Source: Bog-473 sp963838835 (GTDB lineage Bacteria; Actinomycetota; Acidimicrobiia; Acidimicrobiales; RAAP-2). Taken from it: a stretch of DNA of 64,000 nucleotides. Numbering within the stretch: the stretch's first letter is position 1; each line of letters starts with the position of its first letter. Location of the stretch: positions 62,001-126,000 of the forward strand of contig CAWITA010000035.1 of the NCBI GenBank assembly GCA_963838835.1. Reading direction: 5' to 3'. The translations under genes and the position numbers were made by a program. This document shows positions 17,379 to 26,306 of this stretch, one piece after another. Below the pieces are notes generated by a model that ran no database searches, was not told the origin of the DNA, and saw only the letters and a list, made by a program, of their open reading frames with translations.

Positions 17379-19603
17379 CGTCGATCTCGCAGATAGCTCC
17401 CACCCCCGAACTGACGGAGCCGTCCGGCGCCGAGGCATCGCCTTGGTCGTGGTTCGCGCCCTGGGTCGTCGTGACCCTGGCGGTCGCCTGGGGGCTGTGG
17501 GAGCTGCGGCCGGAATTGCGTGCGGTGCCCTACCTCGACGACAGCTCCCTGCACGAGCAGATGGTGCGGTTCGCCGCAACGCGGATCCGCCAGGGCCACT
17601 TGCCGCTGACGAGCTGGTTTCCTTCGCTCGGGCTCGGCTCGCCCCAGTTCCTGCACTACCAGAGCCTGCCCTCGATGCTGACCGGAGCGATCGGCACGCT
17701 CGTCGATCCGAACACCGCGTTCCGCTGGTCGTTGTACCTCCTGCTGGCGCTGTGGCCACTCGCGGTGTACTGGAGCGGACGGCTGTTCGGCCTCAGCCGC
17801 TGGACCGCGGCCAGCGCCGCGGCGGTGGCGCCCTTTCTGGCGTCGGCGGCGGGCATCGGTTACGAGACGAAGGCCTACGTCTGGGTCGGCTACGGCGTGT
17901 GGACCCAGCTGTGGGCGTCCTGGACCCTCCCGCTGGCGTGGGGCTTCACCTACCGGGCATTGTCCTCGCTGCGCGCCGCGCTGCCCGCCGTCTTCTTCAT
18001 CATGCTGACGGTCGCGCTGCACTACGAGACCGGCTATCTGGCGTTCGTGCCCTTGGTCGTCTGGCCGTTCATCGTGCCCTCCGACCTGTGGCGCCGGCTG
18101 GGTCGCTCCCTCATCTTGGGCGGCGCCGCGCTGGCAGCCTCCGCGTGGGTCATCGTCCCACTGCTCGATCAGGCCCATTGGGCGGCGCGCAACCAGGTGC
18201 TCGAGGGCACCGGTCTCGAGAACGGCTACGGCGCCCGCCAGATCCTGTCCTGGCTCTTCTCGGGTCAGCTCTACGACGCTGGGCGCTGGCCCGTCGTCAC
18301 CGTCATGGTCGGTGTCGGCATCGTCGTCTGCATCGGGCGGTGGCGGACCAGCCTGGCGGGACGCGCCGTGGTGAGCATCTGGGTGGTGACCCTCCTCATG
18401 ACGTTCGGGAGGACCACGTTCGGGGCTCTCTACGATGTCCTGCCCGGCAGCAGCGACATCTTCATCCGGCGCTTCCAGATGGGTGTGCAGCTCTCGGGCA
18501 TCTTGCTCGCCGGCATCGGCATCGTGGCGGCGGGGCGGCTCGTCCTCGACACCGTGTTGCACCTCTTCCCCGAGGAGCGCCGAGGATGGGCCTCGGAGCC
18601 GGTCGGTCGCGGGATCGTCGCGGGGCTGTGCCTCGTGGCGCTGCTGCTCGTGCTCGCGCCGGCCTGGAGCCAGCTGGACGCGTACGACGCGCACAACGCG
18701 ACCAACATCGGGCTGCAGGCGGACGCCGACGCGCAGCAGGACCCCCAGATCGACGAGCTGCTCGCCTACGTCCGGGCCCACCCCCGCGGCCGCGTCTACG
18801 CCGGCCAGCCAACCAACTGGGGACAGGACTTCGTCGTGGGCGCAGTCCCCGTGTTCAAGTACCTCGAGAGCAAGGACGTCGACGAGGTCGGGTACACCCT
18901 CCGGACGGCGTCGCTCATGACGGATCCCGAGTACTACTTCGACGAGACCAACCCCGGCGATTACCCGCTCTTCGGCATCGGCTACATCATCACCCCCACC
19001 TCCATGGAGCCGCCCGTTCCCGCCGACAAGGTCCTCTGCTCGGCCACCTCCTGCCTGTGGGCGCTCCCCGACCCCGGCTATATCCACGTGTACGACACCA
19101 CCGGCGTGCTCACCGCCACGCGGGGCGACGTGGGCTCGCAGAGCGTCCCCCTGCTGGACTCGCCGCTGCTCGGCGAGCAGCGGGACCTGACGGTGGGCTT
19201 CAACGGGCAAGCGGGGTCCGCCCCGACGGCAGACGCGGCCACGCTGCGGGGGCCGCCGGGCCACGTCGTCGTCGAGCACGCCGACCTGGCGAACGGCTCC
19301 GCCGGCGCCGTCGTGCGGACGAACCGGCGCGCCACCGTCGTCCTGAGCGCGTCCTACGATCCGGGGTGGCACGCCACCGTCGACGGCCACCCGGTACCGA
19401 CCGTCATGGTCGCACCAGCCTTAGTGGGCGTCGTGGTCGGTCCCGGTGTCCACACGGTCGCCTTCAGCTACGGCGGCTACGGGTCCTACGGCGCACTCTT
19501 CGCGCTGGCCCTCGTCGTCTTGGCGGCGCTCGCCGTCGCGCCGCTCGCGTGGCGGCGACTGTGGAGGTCCACCGGCTCCCACATTTCGACGAGAATGCAG
19601 TGA
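17375..19603 (+). CDS. Large multi-pass membrane protein, YfhO/GT-C glycosyltransferase-like
   Basis: 742 aa with about ten transmembrane helices between residues 28 and 430 and one near the C-terminus. The first extracytoplasmic loop has YLDDSSLHEQMVRFAATRI, an Asp-Asp pair as in GT-C lipid-linked sugar transferases. Residues 440-700 form a large external domain ending SASYDPGWHATVDGHPVPT..VGPGVHTVAFSY, the closing module of YfhO-like proteins. A role in moving sugars from a lipid carrier onto a wall or membrane polymer is plausible, not shown. It overlaps the next gene by 1 bp (TGATG). Confidence 0.65.
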   Translation: MTSISQIAPTPELTEPSGAEASPWSWFAPWVVVTLAVAWGLWELRPELRAVPYLDDSSLHEQMVRFAATRIRQGHLPLTSWFPSLGLGSPQFLHYQSLPSMLTGAIGTLVDPNTAFRWSLYLLLALWPLAVYWSGRLFGLSRWTAASAAAVAPFLASAAGIGYETKAYVWVGYGVWTQLWASWTLPLAWGFTYRALSSLRAALPAVFFIMLTVALHYETGYLAFVPLVVWPFIVPSDLWRRLGRSLILGGAALAASAWVIVPLLDQAHWAARNQVLEGTGLENGYGARQILSWLFSGQLYDAGRWPVVTVMVGVGIVVCIGRWRTSLAGRAVVSIWVVTLLMTFGRTTFGALYDVLPGSSDIFIRRFQMGVQLSGILLAGIGIVAAGRLVLDTVLHLFPEERRGWASEPVGRGIVAGLCLVALLLVLAPAWSQLDAYDAHNATNIGLQADADAQQDPQIDELLAYVRAHPRGRVYAGQPTNWGQDFVVGAVPVFKYLESKDVDEVGYTLRTASLMTDPEYYFDETNPGDYPLFGIGYIITPTSMEPPVPADKVLCSATSCLWALPDPGYIHVYDTTGVLTATRGDVGSQSVPLLDSPLLGEQRDLTVGFNGQAGSAPTADAATLRGPPGHVVVEHADLANGSAGAVVRTNRRATVVLSASYDPGWHATVDGHPVPTVMVAPALVGVVVGPGVHTVAFSYGGYGSYGALFALALVVLAALAVAPLAWRRLWRSTGSHISTRMQ

Positions 19604-20088
19604 TGGCGACCACGACCAAACCGACCCCGCCGCCCGCCCCGGCCGAAGTGGTCGTCGCCTTCCTCTCCGCCCTGGCCGCGTTCGACGTCGACGGGGCCCT
19701 GGCGCTCGTGCACGACGACCTCGTCTACATGAACGTCTCCCTGCCCACGATCCGCGGGCGGGACCGCTTGGAGCGGTTGGCCCGACCGGTGCTGCGTCCA
19801 GGCCGCATCGGCTTCAACGTCCACCTCAACCACGTCGCGACCGAGGGCGACGTCGTGCTCACCGACAGGATCGACGAACTGAACCTTCGGCGCTTCGCGT
19901 CCCGGTTCTGGGTCTACGGACGCTTCGTCGTACGAGACGGCCGCATCGCCGTGTGGCGCGACTCGTTTGACTGGCTCGACGTCACGGTCGCCAACCTGCG
20001 CGGACTGGCCGGAATCGTGGTGCCCTCCCTCAACCGGCGCATGCCGGCGGGCGGGGAGCCCGGCTCGGAGGGCACCTACTGCAGGTAG
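19603..20088 (+). CDS. Limonene-1,2-epoxide hydrolase-type protein (SnoaL-like fold)
   Basis: 161 aa cone-shaped alpha+beta barrel. The catalytic set of limonene epoxide hydrolase has clear counterparts: Tyr42 and Asn44 (VYMNVSL), Arg89-x-Asp91 (TDRID) and Asp120 (AVWRDSFDW). So hydration of an epoxide by the Asp-Arg-Asp mechanism is likely. The substrate is unknown; related actinobacterial proteins act on lipid or steroid-like epoxides. It is translationally coupled to the membrane protein upstream. Its 3' end overlaps the convergent DUF2630 gene by 13 bp. Confidence 0.75.
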   Translation: MATTTKPTPPPAPAEVVVAFLSALAAFDVDGALALVHDDLVYMNVSLPTIRGRDRLERLARPVLRPGRIGFNVHLNHVATEGDVVLTDRIDELNLRRFASRFWVYGRFVVRDGRIAVWRDSFDWLDVTVANLRGLAGIVVPSLNRRMPAGGEPGSEGTYCR

Positions 20089-20318
20089 CGCTCGACGGTG
20101 TCGGGTGAGCGCGGCTGAACCGAGTCGGGATCCTGGCCGGCGTTGCGCTTGGCTCGGCGCTGGCGCAGCATGTCCCACAGCTGGTCCAACGTGACTTCGA
20201 GCTGGCGCTTGCGCGCCAGCTCGTCGTCACTCAGGCCTTCGCCGACGTGCGCCTCTTCCAGGCGCTGCTCCTCCTCGGCGAGCCCGCTGATCCGCTCCAC
20301 GATCTCCTTGTCGTCCAT
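20076..20318 (-). CDS. DUF2630 protein
   Basis: 80 aa, highly charged. MDDKEIVERISGLAEEEQRL, DELARKRQLEVTLDQLWDML and RQRRAKRNAGQDPD match the actinobacterial DUF2630 pattern, an all-helical protein with probable coiled-coil character. No function is known for the family. A GGAG Shine-Dalgarno precedes the ATG. It lies 39 bp downstream of lon on the same strand. Confidence 0.8.
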   Translation of the reverse strand: MDDKEIVERISGLAEEEQRLEEAHVGEGLSDDELARKRQLEVTLDQLWDMLRQRRAKRNAGQDPDSVQPRSPDTVERYLQ

Positions 20319-20357
20319 GTCCGCTCCGATCGACGCTCACCGCCAGTCTGCCTGGCC

Positions 20358-22718
20358 TCAGGCCGCGGCGCCCAACTCGGACCCGCCGCCGGCCGCCACG
20401 CTGGCTTCGGACAAGGCCGAAGCCAGCACGTCGTCGACGGTTGCGGCCAGGTGGAACGTCATGACGTCACGCACCTCCTCGGGGACGTCTTCGAGATCGG
20501 GGCCATTGCGCTCGGGCAGGACCACCTCGGTCAGCCCGGCCCGGTGGGCGGCCAGCACCTTCTGCTTGACCCCGCCGATGGGCAGGACACGACCCTGCAA
20601 GGTGACCTCGCCGGTCATCCCGACGACCGAGCGGACCGGCACGCCCCGCAACAGGCTGACGAGCGCGGTCGTCATCGTCACGCCGGCCGACGGGCCGTCC
20701 TTGGGGACGGCGCCGGCGGGCACGTGCACGTGGAACCGCTTGCCCGCGAAGGCGGACGGCTCGATCCCGAGCTCCCCGGCGTGCGAACGCACGTAGGACA
20801 GCGCGATCTCGGCCGACTCCTTCATGACGTCGCCCAGCTGGCCCGTGAGGGTGAGTCCCTCGGGCCCATCGGACACGCTCGCCTCGACGAAGAGGACGTC
20901 ACCGCCCGCGCCCGTCACGGCGAGGCCGGTGACCACACCGGGCACGCTGGTGCGATCGGCCGCCTCGAAGAAGAAGTGCGCCCGTCCGAGCCAGCCGCGG
21001 ACGTCGCCGGCGTCGACGACGACCGGGGCCGTGCGCTCGCCGGAAGCCAGCTTGGTGGCCACCTTGCGCAGCAACTTGCCGAGCTCGCGCTCGAGATTGC
21101 GCACGCCCGCCTCCCGCGTGTAGTCGGCCACGATGGCGCGCAGCGCCTCGTCGGTGATCTGGACCTCGTCCTCGCGCAGCGCCGCCCGGGTGAGCTGCCG
21201 CCCCACCAGGTGGTGCTTGGCGATGGAGACCTTCTCCGACTCCGTGTAGCCGTCAATCCGGATGAGCTCCATGCGGTCGAGCAGCGCCCCGGGGATGGTC
21301 TCGCTCACGTTCGCCGTGGCGATGAACAACACCCGCGAAAGGTCGAGGTCCACCTCGAGGTAGTGGTCGCGGAAGGTGTGGTTCTGCGCCGGGTCGAGCA
21401 CCTCGAGCAACGCCGAGGAGGGATCGCCTCGGAAGTCGGTCCCGATCTTGTCGACCTCGTCGAGCACGATGACCGGGTTCATGGTGCCAGCCTCACGCAG
21501 GGCGCGCACCAGCCGGCCCGGCTGGGCCCCGACGTAGGTACGGCGGTGACCGCGGATCTCGGCCTCGTCGCGCACGCCACCGAGCGACACGCGGACGAAC
21601 TTGCGGCCGAGCGCGTTGGCGACCGATTCACCGAGCGACGTCTTCCCGACACCCGGGGGCCCGACGAGGGCCAGGATGGCTCCAGAGCCGCGCCCGTCCA
21701 CCGGCGTCAGGCCGCGCTCGGCCTGCAACTTGCGGACGGCCAGGTGCTCAAGGATGCGCTCCTTCACGTCCTCGAGCCCGTCGTGGTCGGCCTCCAAGAT
21801 GCGCGATGCCTCCGCGATGTCGAGACGGTCCTCCGACTCGACGCCCCAGGGCACCTCGAGCACGGTGTCGAGCCACGTCCGGATCCAGCCCGTCTCCGGG
21901 CTCTGGTCACTGGTGCGCTCGAGCTTGTCGACCTCGCGCTCGACGGCCTTGCGCACGTGCTCAGGTAGGTCCCGGGACTCGAGCTTGGCCCGATAGTCGT
22001 CGGGATCGGCGTCGTCGCCGTCGCTGAGCTGGCCCAGCTCCTTGCGGATGGCGTCGAGCTGGCGGCGCAAGAGGAACTCGCGCTGGGTCTTCTCCATCCC
22101 CTCCTCGACGTCGGTCTTGATCTTCTCCCGCAGCGTGAGGTCGGCCAGGGTGTCACGCGCCCAGCCCAGGACGAGGCGCAGGCGCGCCTCCACGTCGAGC
22201 GTCTCGAGGACCTCGACCTTTTGCGTAAGCGAGAGGTCGGTCGAGTAACCCGACACGTCGGCCAGGCGGCTCGGCTCGGTGATCTCGCGCAATTGGGCCG
22301 CGATGCGGCCGGCGCCGCGGCTGTGCAGGATGTTCTCGAGCACGGCGCGGTATTCCCGTGCGAGCTCGACGGCGGCGGGCGTGGGCTCGGGGTCGCTCAG
22401 CGGCTCGACCTCCACCCAGAGGGCGTCGCCGGTGCCGGGCACGGCCGTGCCGATCACGGCGCGGCCGTCGCCCCGGATGGCCACGGCGGGCAGGCCGCCG
22501 GGCAGGTCACCTTCCTCCATCACCTCGGCGATGACCCCGACGCTCGCGAAGCGCCCTTCGATGTGGGGCACGAGCAGCAGGCGCCCGCCGGCGGAGCGGG
22601 CCGAATCGACGGCGGCGCGGGCCTCGGCGGACTCCAGCGCCATGGTGAAGACCATGCCGGGCAGCACCACCCCTGAAGTGAGGGGCAGCAATGGGAGTGT
22701 CACGTTCTCGTTGGTCAT
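20358..22718 (-). CDS. lon: ATP-dependent protease Lon
   Basis: 786 aa. N-terminal LON substrate domain (VTLPLLPLTSGVVLPGMVF), AAA+ module with Walker A GPPGVGKTSLGES and Walker B PVIVLDEVDKIG, sensor ATANVSETIPGALLDRMELI, and the C-terminal Ser-Lys protease (PKDGPSAGVTMTTALVS with the nucleophile Ser; Lys in GGVKQKVLAAHRAG). It degrades damaged and regulatory proteins in the cytoplasm. The upstream gap has no HspR (HAIR) inverted repeat, so the usual actinobacterial heat-shock control of lon is not evident. Confidence 0.96.
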   Translation of the reverse strand: MTNENVTLPLLPLTSGVVLPGMVFTMALESAEARAAVDSARSAGGRLLLVPHIEGRFASVGVIAEVMEEGDLPGGLPAVAIRGDGRAVIGTAVPGTGDALWVEVEPLSDPEPTPAAVELAREYRAVLENILHSRGAGRIAAQLREITEPSRLADVSGYSTDLSLTQKVEVLETLDVEARLRLVLGWARDTLADLTLREKIKTDVEEGMEKTQREFLLRRQLDAIRKELGQLSDGDDADPDDYRAKLESRDLPEHVRKAVEREVDKLERTSDQSPETGWIRTWLDTVLEVPWGVESEDRLDIAEASRILEADHDGLEDVKERILEHLAVRKLQAERGLTPVDGRGSGAILALVGPPGVGKTSLGESVANALGRKFVRVSLGGVRDEAEIRGHRRTYVGAQPGRLVRALREAGTMNPVIVLDEVDKIGTDFRGDPSSALLEVLDPAQNHTFRDHYLEVDLDLSRVLFIATANVSETIPGALLDRMELIRIDGYTESEKVSIAKHHLVGRQLTRAALREDEVQITDEALRAIVADYTREAGVRNLERELGKLLRKVATKLASGERTAPVVVDAGDVRGWLGRAHFFFEAADRTSVPGVVTGLAVTGAGGDVLFVEASVSDGPEGLTLTGQLGDVMKESAEIALSYVRSHAGELGIEPSAFAGKRFHVHVPAGAVPKDGPSAGVTMTTALVSLLRGVPVRSVVGMTGEVTLQGRVLPIGGVKQKVLAAHRAGLTEVVLPERNGPDLEDVPEEVRDVMTFHLAATVDDVLASALSEASVAAGGGSELGAAA

Positions 22719-22848
22719 CGGGGGCTTCTTTCTCTGTCCTAAAAGATCCTCTGACTGGTCAACAATATGGGCCCTGAGGTGATTCCCAAGCGGGGAGGCC
22801 CTGGTCCAGAGCCCGCCAATGCACGTGAAGAGGCCCCCGTACTGGGCC

Positions 22849-22854
22849 TACGCT
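22849..22854 (+). promoter_or_regulatory. -10 box TACGCT for a leaderless DUF3039 mRNA
   Basis: TACGCT, then GGGCCTC, then GTG at 22862. No Shine-Dalgarno is present. Confidence 0.45.
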
Positions 22855-22861
22855 GGGCCTC

Positions 22862-23176
22862 GTGCAGTCTGTGCCCGGATCACCCGCTCCCGAGCCGGCC
22901 GGGGGGACGACGCTGGCCCCGGCGCGGCCGGCGCCCGATCTCGACGACGGGGACCACGACCGGATGGCCCACATCGTCCTCGAGGGCTACACCCCCAAGG
23001 ACGGCGAGTTCGTCTCGACCGGGCCGAGCGTGGTCGAGGGCATGGTGAACCGGACGCCGGTCCGGGCCCTCTGCGGCAAGGAATGGGTGCCGGGCCGGGA
23101 CCCTGCTCGCTATGGCCTGTGCCCGACCTGCAAGGAGATCGCAGAGTCGATGGGGTGGAAGATTCCGGCCTCCTGA
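22862..23176 (+). CDS. DUF3039 protein
   Basis: 104 aa. The conserved part is DHDRMAHIV, VNRTPVRALCGKEWVPGRDP and YGLCPTCKEI. The CG..CPTC cysteines suggest a zinc-ribbon. The family is common in actinobacteria and has no assigned function. The N-terminal 30 residues are Pro/Ala-rich and poorly conserved, so MAHIVLEG is a possible later start. Confidence 0.8.
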   Translation: MQSVPGSPAPEPAGGTTLAPARPAPDLDDGDHDRMAHIVLEGYTPKDGEFVSTGPSVVEGMVNRTPVRALCGKEWVPGRDPARYGLCPTCKEIAESMGWKIPAS

Positions 23177-23267
23177 GCACCCCGGCCCCTCCGTGCCGGC
23201 GTGCTCGTACCCCGCTACCGTGCGGCTCACAGATCGACGGTGGCGGGGGCCGCCCGAAGGGAGCACG

Positions 23268-24401
23268 TTGGCTGAGGTCAGCTTCGACGGAGCCACCAAG
23301 CGCTTCGCTGACACCACCGCGGTCGACCACCTCACGCTGCGGGTGCCCGACGGTGAGCTCCTGGTGCTGCTCGGGTCGTCCGGGTGCGGCAAGACGACGG
23401 CGCTGCGCCTGGTAGCCGGGCTCGAGGAGGTGAGCGAGGGCACCGTCTCCATCGGCGAGCGGGTCGTGAACGACGTCGACCCGAAGGATCGCGACGTGGC
23501 CATGGTGTTCCAGAGCTACGCGCTTTACCCTCACCTGACGGTGGCCAAGAACATCGAGTTCCCACTGCGCCAGCGCGGCGTCGACAAGGAGGAGCGGACG
23601 ACCAAGGTCAAACGGGCCGCAGAGACCCTCGGACTCGGCACCCTGCTCGACCGCAAACCGGCTCAGCTCTCGGGCGGCCAGCGGCAACGGGTCGCGCTGG
23701 CCCGGGCCATCGTGCGCGAGCCCCTGGTGTTCCTGATGGACGAGCCGCTGTCGAACCTCGATGCAGCGTTGCGCGTGCAGACACGGGCCGACATCGTCGA
23801 GCTCCAGGCGCGCCTGTCCACCACCACCATCTACGTCACCCACGACCAGGTCGAGGCGATGACGATGGGGCATCGCATCGCCGTCATGAGCGAGGGAAAG
23901 CTCCAGCAGGTGGCCGCGCCCGAGGCCCTCTACGCGCGCCCGTCCAATGCGTTCGTCGCGCACTTCCTGGGGAGCCCCGGGATGAACCTGATCGAGGGGA
24001 TGCTCGTCGAGAGCGCTGCGCCCGACGCCGAGGGTGGTGGCGACGACGGAGGTGGCATGTTGAGCGTCGCCTTCCCCGGAGCGTCCGTGCCGCTGCCCGC
24101 CGAGCTGGCAGACGCCGTCCGGGGGGCGGGCCCCGACGTCGTGCTCGGCCTGCGACCCGAATCCCTGCACCTCAGCCCCGACGGTGCCATCGCGGCCTCC
24201 GTCATCATCGTCGAGCTACTCGGCGCGGAGACCCACGTGATCTGCCACACCCAGAACGATGCCCGCATCATCGTGCGCCAGAGCGCGTCGGCCGCCAAGC
24301 CAGGGCTGGGCGAGGCGGTGCACATCGCCATCGACCCCGACCCGCGCGCCTACCACCTCTTCGACGCCACCACGGGCGAACGGCTGGGGGGACCACCGTG
24401 A
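23268..24401 (+). CDS. ugpC: Sugar ABC transporter ATPase (MalK/UgpC type)
   Basis: 377 aa from a TTG at 23268, after a GAAGGGA Shine-Dalgarno. ATPase domain: Walker A GSSGCGKTT, Q-loop VFQSYALYPHLTV, signature LSGGQRQRVALARAI, Walker B VFLMDEPLSNLDA, switch His in YVTHDQVEAM. The C-terminal part is the MOI/TOBE regulatory domain of the MalK class (VLGLRPESLHLSPDG). It powers the permease pair and binding protein that follow. Its stop overlaps the next GTG by 4 bp. Confidence 0.85.
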   Translation: MAEVSFDGATKRFADTTAVDHLTLRVPDGELLVLLGSSGCGKTTALRLVAGLEEVSEGTVSIGERVVNDVDPKDRDVAMVFQSYALYPHLTVAKNIEFPLRQRGVDKEERTTKVKRAAETLGLGTLLDRKPAQLSGGQRQRVALARAIVREPLVFLMDEPLSNLDAALRVQTRADIVELQARLSTTTIYVTHDQVEAMTMGHRIAVMSEGKLQQVAAPEALYARPSNAFVAHFLGSPGMNLIEGMLVESAAPDAEGGGDDGGGMLSVAFPGASVPLPAELADAVRGAGPDVVLGLRPESLHLSPDGAIAASVIIVELLGAETHVICHTQNDARIIVRQSASAAKPGLGEAVHIAIDPDPRAYHLFDATTGERLGGPP

Positions 24402-25369
24402 CGGCGGTGACCGGGACCGCCGGCCCGGCTCCAGGCGCCGCGCCGGAACCGGCCCGCCAAAACAGGCCGGCGGACGGCGCGACCCTGCGAGCGCGGCGGC
24501 GCCGGGAGGCGGGGCTCGCCTACCTGCTCCTCGTCCCGGCGCTGGTGCTTTTCGGGGCGTTCTCCTTCTATCCCTTCTTGCGCAACTTCAAGCTCATGCT
24601 CTACGAGACGCCACCGGTGCCCGGCCTGCCGGCGCATTACGTCGGGCTGCACCAGATCGTCCCCACCATCACCTCGACCCAGTTCACCCAGAGCCTCGTG
24701 ACGACGATCATCTTCGTCGTCCTCGTGGTACCGATCAGCCTGATCCTGGGGCTGGCGCTCGCGGTTGGGGCGCACCGCAAGCTCAAGGGCATGGCCGCCT
24801 ACCGCATGATCTTCTCGTCCACGGTGGTCAGTTCGGTCGCCGTGGCCGCCGTGGTCTTCGGCACCCTGCTCAACCCGGTGGTCGGCCTCTTGCCCTGGCT
24901 CGGCATCAACCCGAACCCGCCGGCGCTCGAGAGCACGACGTGGGCGCTGCCCTCGGTGGCGGTGATCACCATCTGGCAGTTCTTGGGCCTGTCCTTCATC
25001 ATCATGTCGGCCGGTCTCCAGTCCGTGCCCGACGAGCTGCTCGAGGCGGCCCGCATCGACGGTGCCGGGGCCTGGACGAGGTTCTGGCGGATGACCGTGC
25101 CGCTCCTCTCCCCCACCATCTTCTTCGCCGTGGTGGTGAGCACGATCTACGCCTTCCAAGCGTTTGGGGCGGTGGACATCCTCATCGGAAACCAGAACGC
25201 CGTCCGCTTGCACACGAACGTCCTCATCTACAACATCGTCAACACGCTGCAGATCGACAACAATCCCGGAGCGGCCGCCATCATGGCCACCGTCCTGTTC
25301 TTGATCATGCTGGGTCTCACCCTCGTGCAGATGCGGCTCCTCGAACGGCGGGTGACCTATGCCCGCTGA
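24398..25369 (+). CDS. ugpA: Sugar ABC permease (UgpA/MalF type)
   Basis: 323 aa, six transmembrane helices. The EAA loop ELLEAARIDGAGAWTRFWRM (about residue 218) contacts the ATPase. QLGL-type MalF features (YLLLVPALVLFGAFSFYPF) open the protein. With the genes on either side it forms the membrane pore of a carbohydrate or glycerol-phosphate importer. GTG start overlaps the ATPase stop; the stop overlaps the next gene by 11 bp. Confidence 0.82.
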   Translation: MTAVTGTAGPAPGAAPEPARQNRPADGATLRARRRREAGLAYLLLVPALVLFGAFSFYPFLRNFKLMLYETPPVPGLPAHYVGLHQIVPTITSTQFTQSLVTTIIFVVLVVPISLILGLALAVGAHRKLKGMAAYRMIFSSTVVSSVAVAAVVFGTLLNPVVGLLPWLGINPNPPALESTTWALPSVAVITIWQFLGLSFIIMSAGLQSVPDELLEAARIDGAGAWTRFWRMTVPLLSPTIFFAVVVSTIYAFQAFGAVDILIGNQNAVRLHTNVLIYNIVNTLQIDNNPGAAAIMATVLFLIMLGLTLVQMRLLERRVTYAR

Positions 25370-26261
25370 GGTGCTGGAGATGGAGACCGCGCCCAGCGCC
25401 GAGACGCCAGAGGCGTCGCCGGGCAAGGCCGCGAGGAAGCCGCGCCGCGGGCTGCGGACCGTCGGCGCCTACATCGCACTGACGGCCGGTGCCATTGTGG
25501 TCCTGTTCCCGATCTACATCACGATCGTCAACTCGCTGCTGAAGCCGGACCAGCTGGTGCAACAGCCGCCCCCGCTGTTCCCGACAGACCCCCAGTGGCA
25601 CAATTACAGCGCCGCCTGGAGCGCCGGTCAGATGTCCAAGTACATGGCCACTTCGGCGATCATGACCGTGATCATCGTGGTCGGGCAGCTCGTCACCTCC
25701 GTCCTCGCCGGCTACGCCTTCGCGTTCTTGCGCTTCCCCTTCAAACGCACCCTTTTCGTGATTTGCCTGGCCACACTCATGATCCCGCTCGAGGTCACGT
25801 TCATCACGAACCTCGACACGATCACCTCGCTGCACTGGTTCAACTCCTACGAAGGGCTGGCCATCCCGTTCCTGGCCACCGGGTTCGGCATCTTCCTGCT
25901 GCGCCAGGCCTTCTTGCAGATCCCGCGCGACCTGCAGGAGGCGGCCCAGCTCGACGGGTACGGGCACCTGCGCTTCATGACGCGGGTCGCGGTCCCCCTG
26001 GCCCGTCCGGCGCTGGCCGCATTGGGGGTCTTCTCCTTCCTGGCGGCGTGGAACCAGTACCTGTGGCCACTGGTCTCGACCGGCGGGGCGGCACCGCTCG
26101 ACACCGTGCAGATCGGGCTGAAGCAACTCCTCGGCACCCAGGTGTCGCAGATCCCCGTCTCACTCGCGGGCGCCGTGATCGCCTTCGTTCCTCTGGTGAT
26201 CCTGTTACTCATCTTCCAAAAACAGCTCGTCCGCAGCCTCACCGCGGGCGCGGTCAAATAA
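25359..26261 (+). CDS. ugpE: Sugar ABC permease (UgpE/MalG type)
   Basis: 300 aa, six transmembrane helices. The EAA loop is LQEAAQLDGYGHLRFMTRVA, followed by VPLARPALAALGVFSF and AWNQYLWPL, a hallmark of MalG/UgpE subunits. Pairs with the preceding permease. Confidence 0.82.
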   Translation: MPAEVLEMETAPSAETPEASPGKAARKPRRGLRTVGAYIALTAGAIVVLFPIYITIVNSLLKPDQLVQQPPPLFPTDPQWHNYSAAWSAGQMSKYMATSAIMTVIIVVGQLVTSVLAGYAFAFLRFPFKRTLFVICLATLMIPLEVTFITNLDTITSLHWFNSYEGLAIPFLATGFGIFLLRQAFLQIPRDLQEAAQLDGYGHLRFMTRVAVPLARPALAALGVFSFLAAWNQYLWPLVSTGGAAPLDTVQIGLKQLLGTQVSQIPVSLAGAVIAFVPLVILLLIFQKQLVRSLTAGAVK

Positions 26262-26306
26262 CCGGGCCGCCTGCTCGCCGCGCCCTCCGGGTGCTAGGCA
26301 ATTCGC

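Noticed and set aside
22719..22861. HspR/HAIR operator upstream of lon
   Set aside because: No CTTGAGT-N7-ACTCAAG-like sequence is present.
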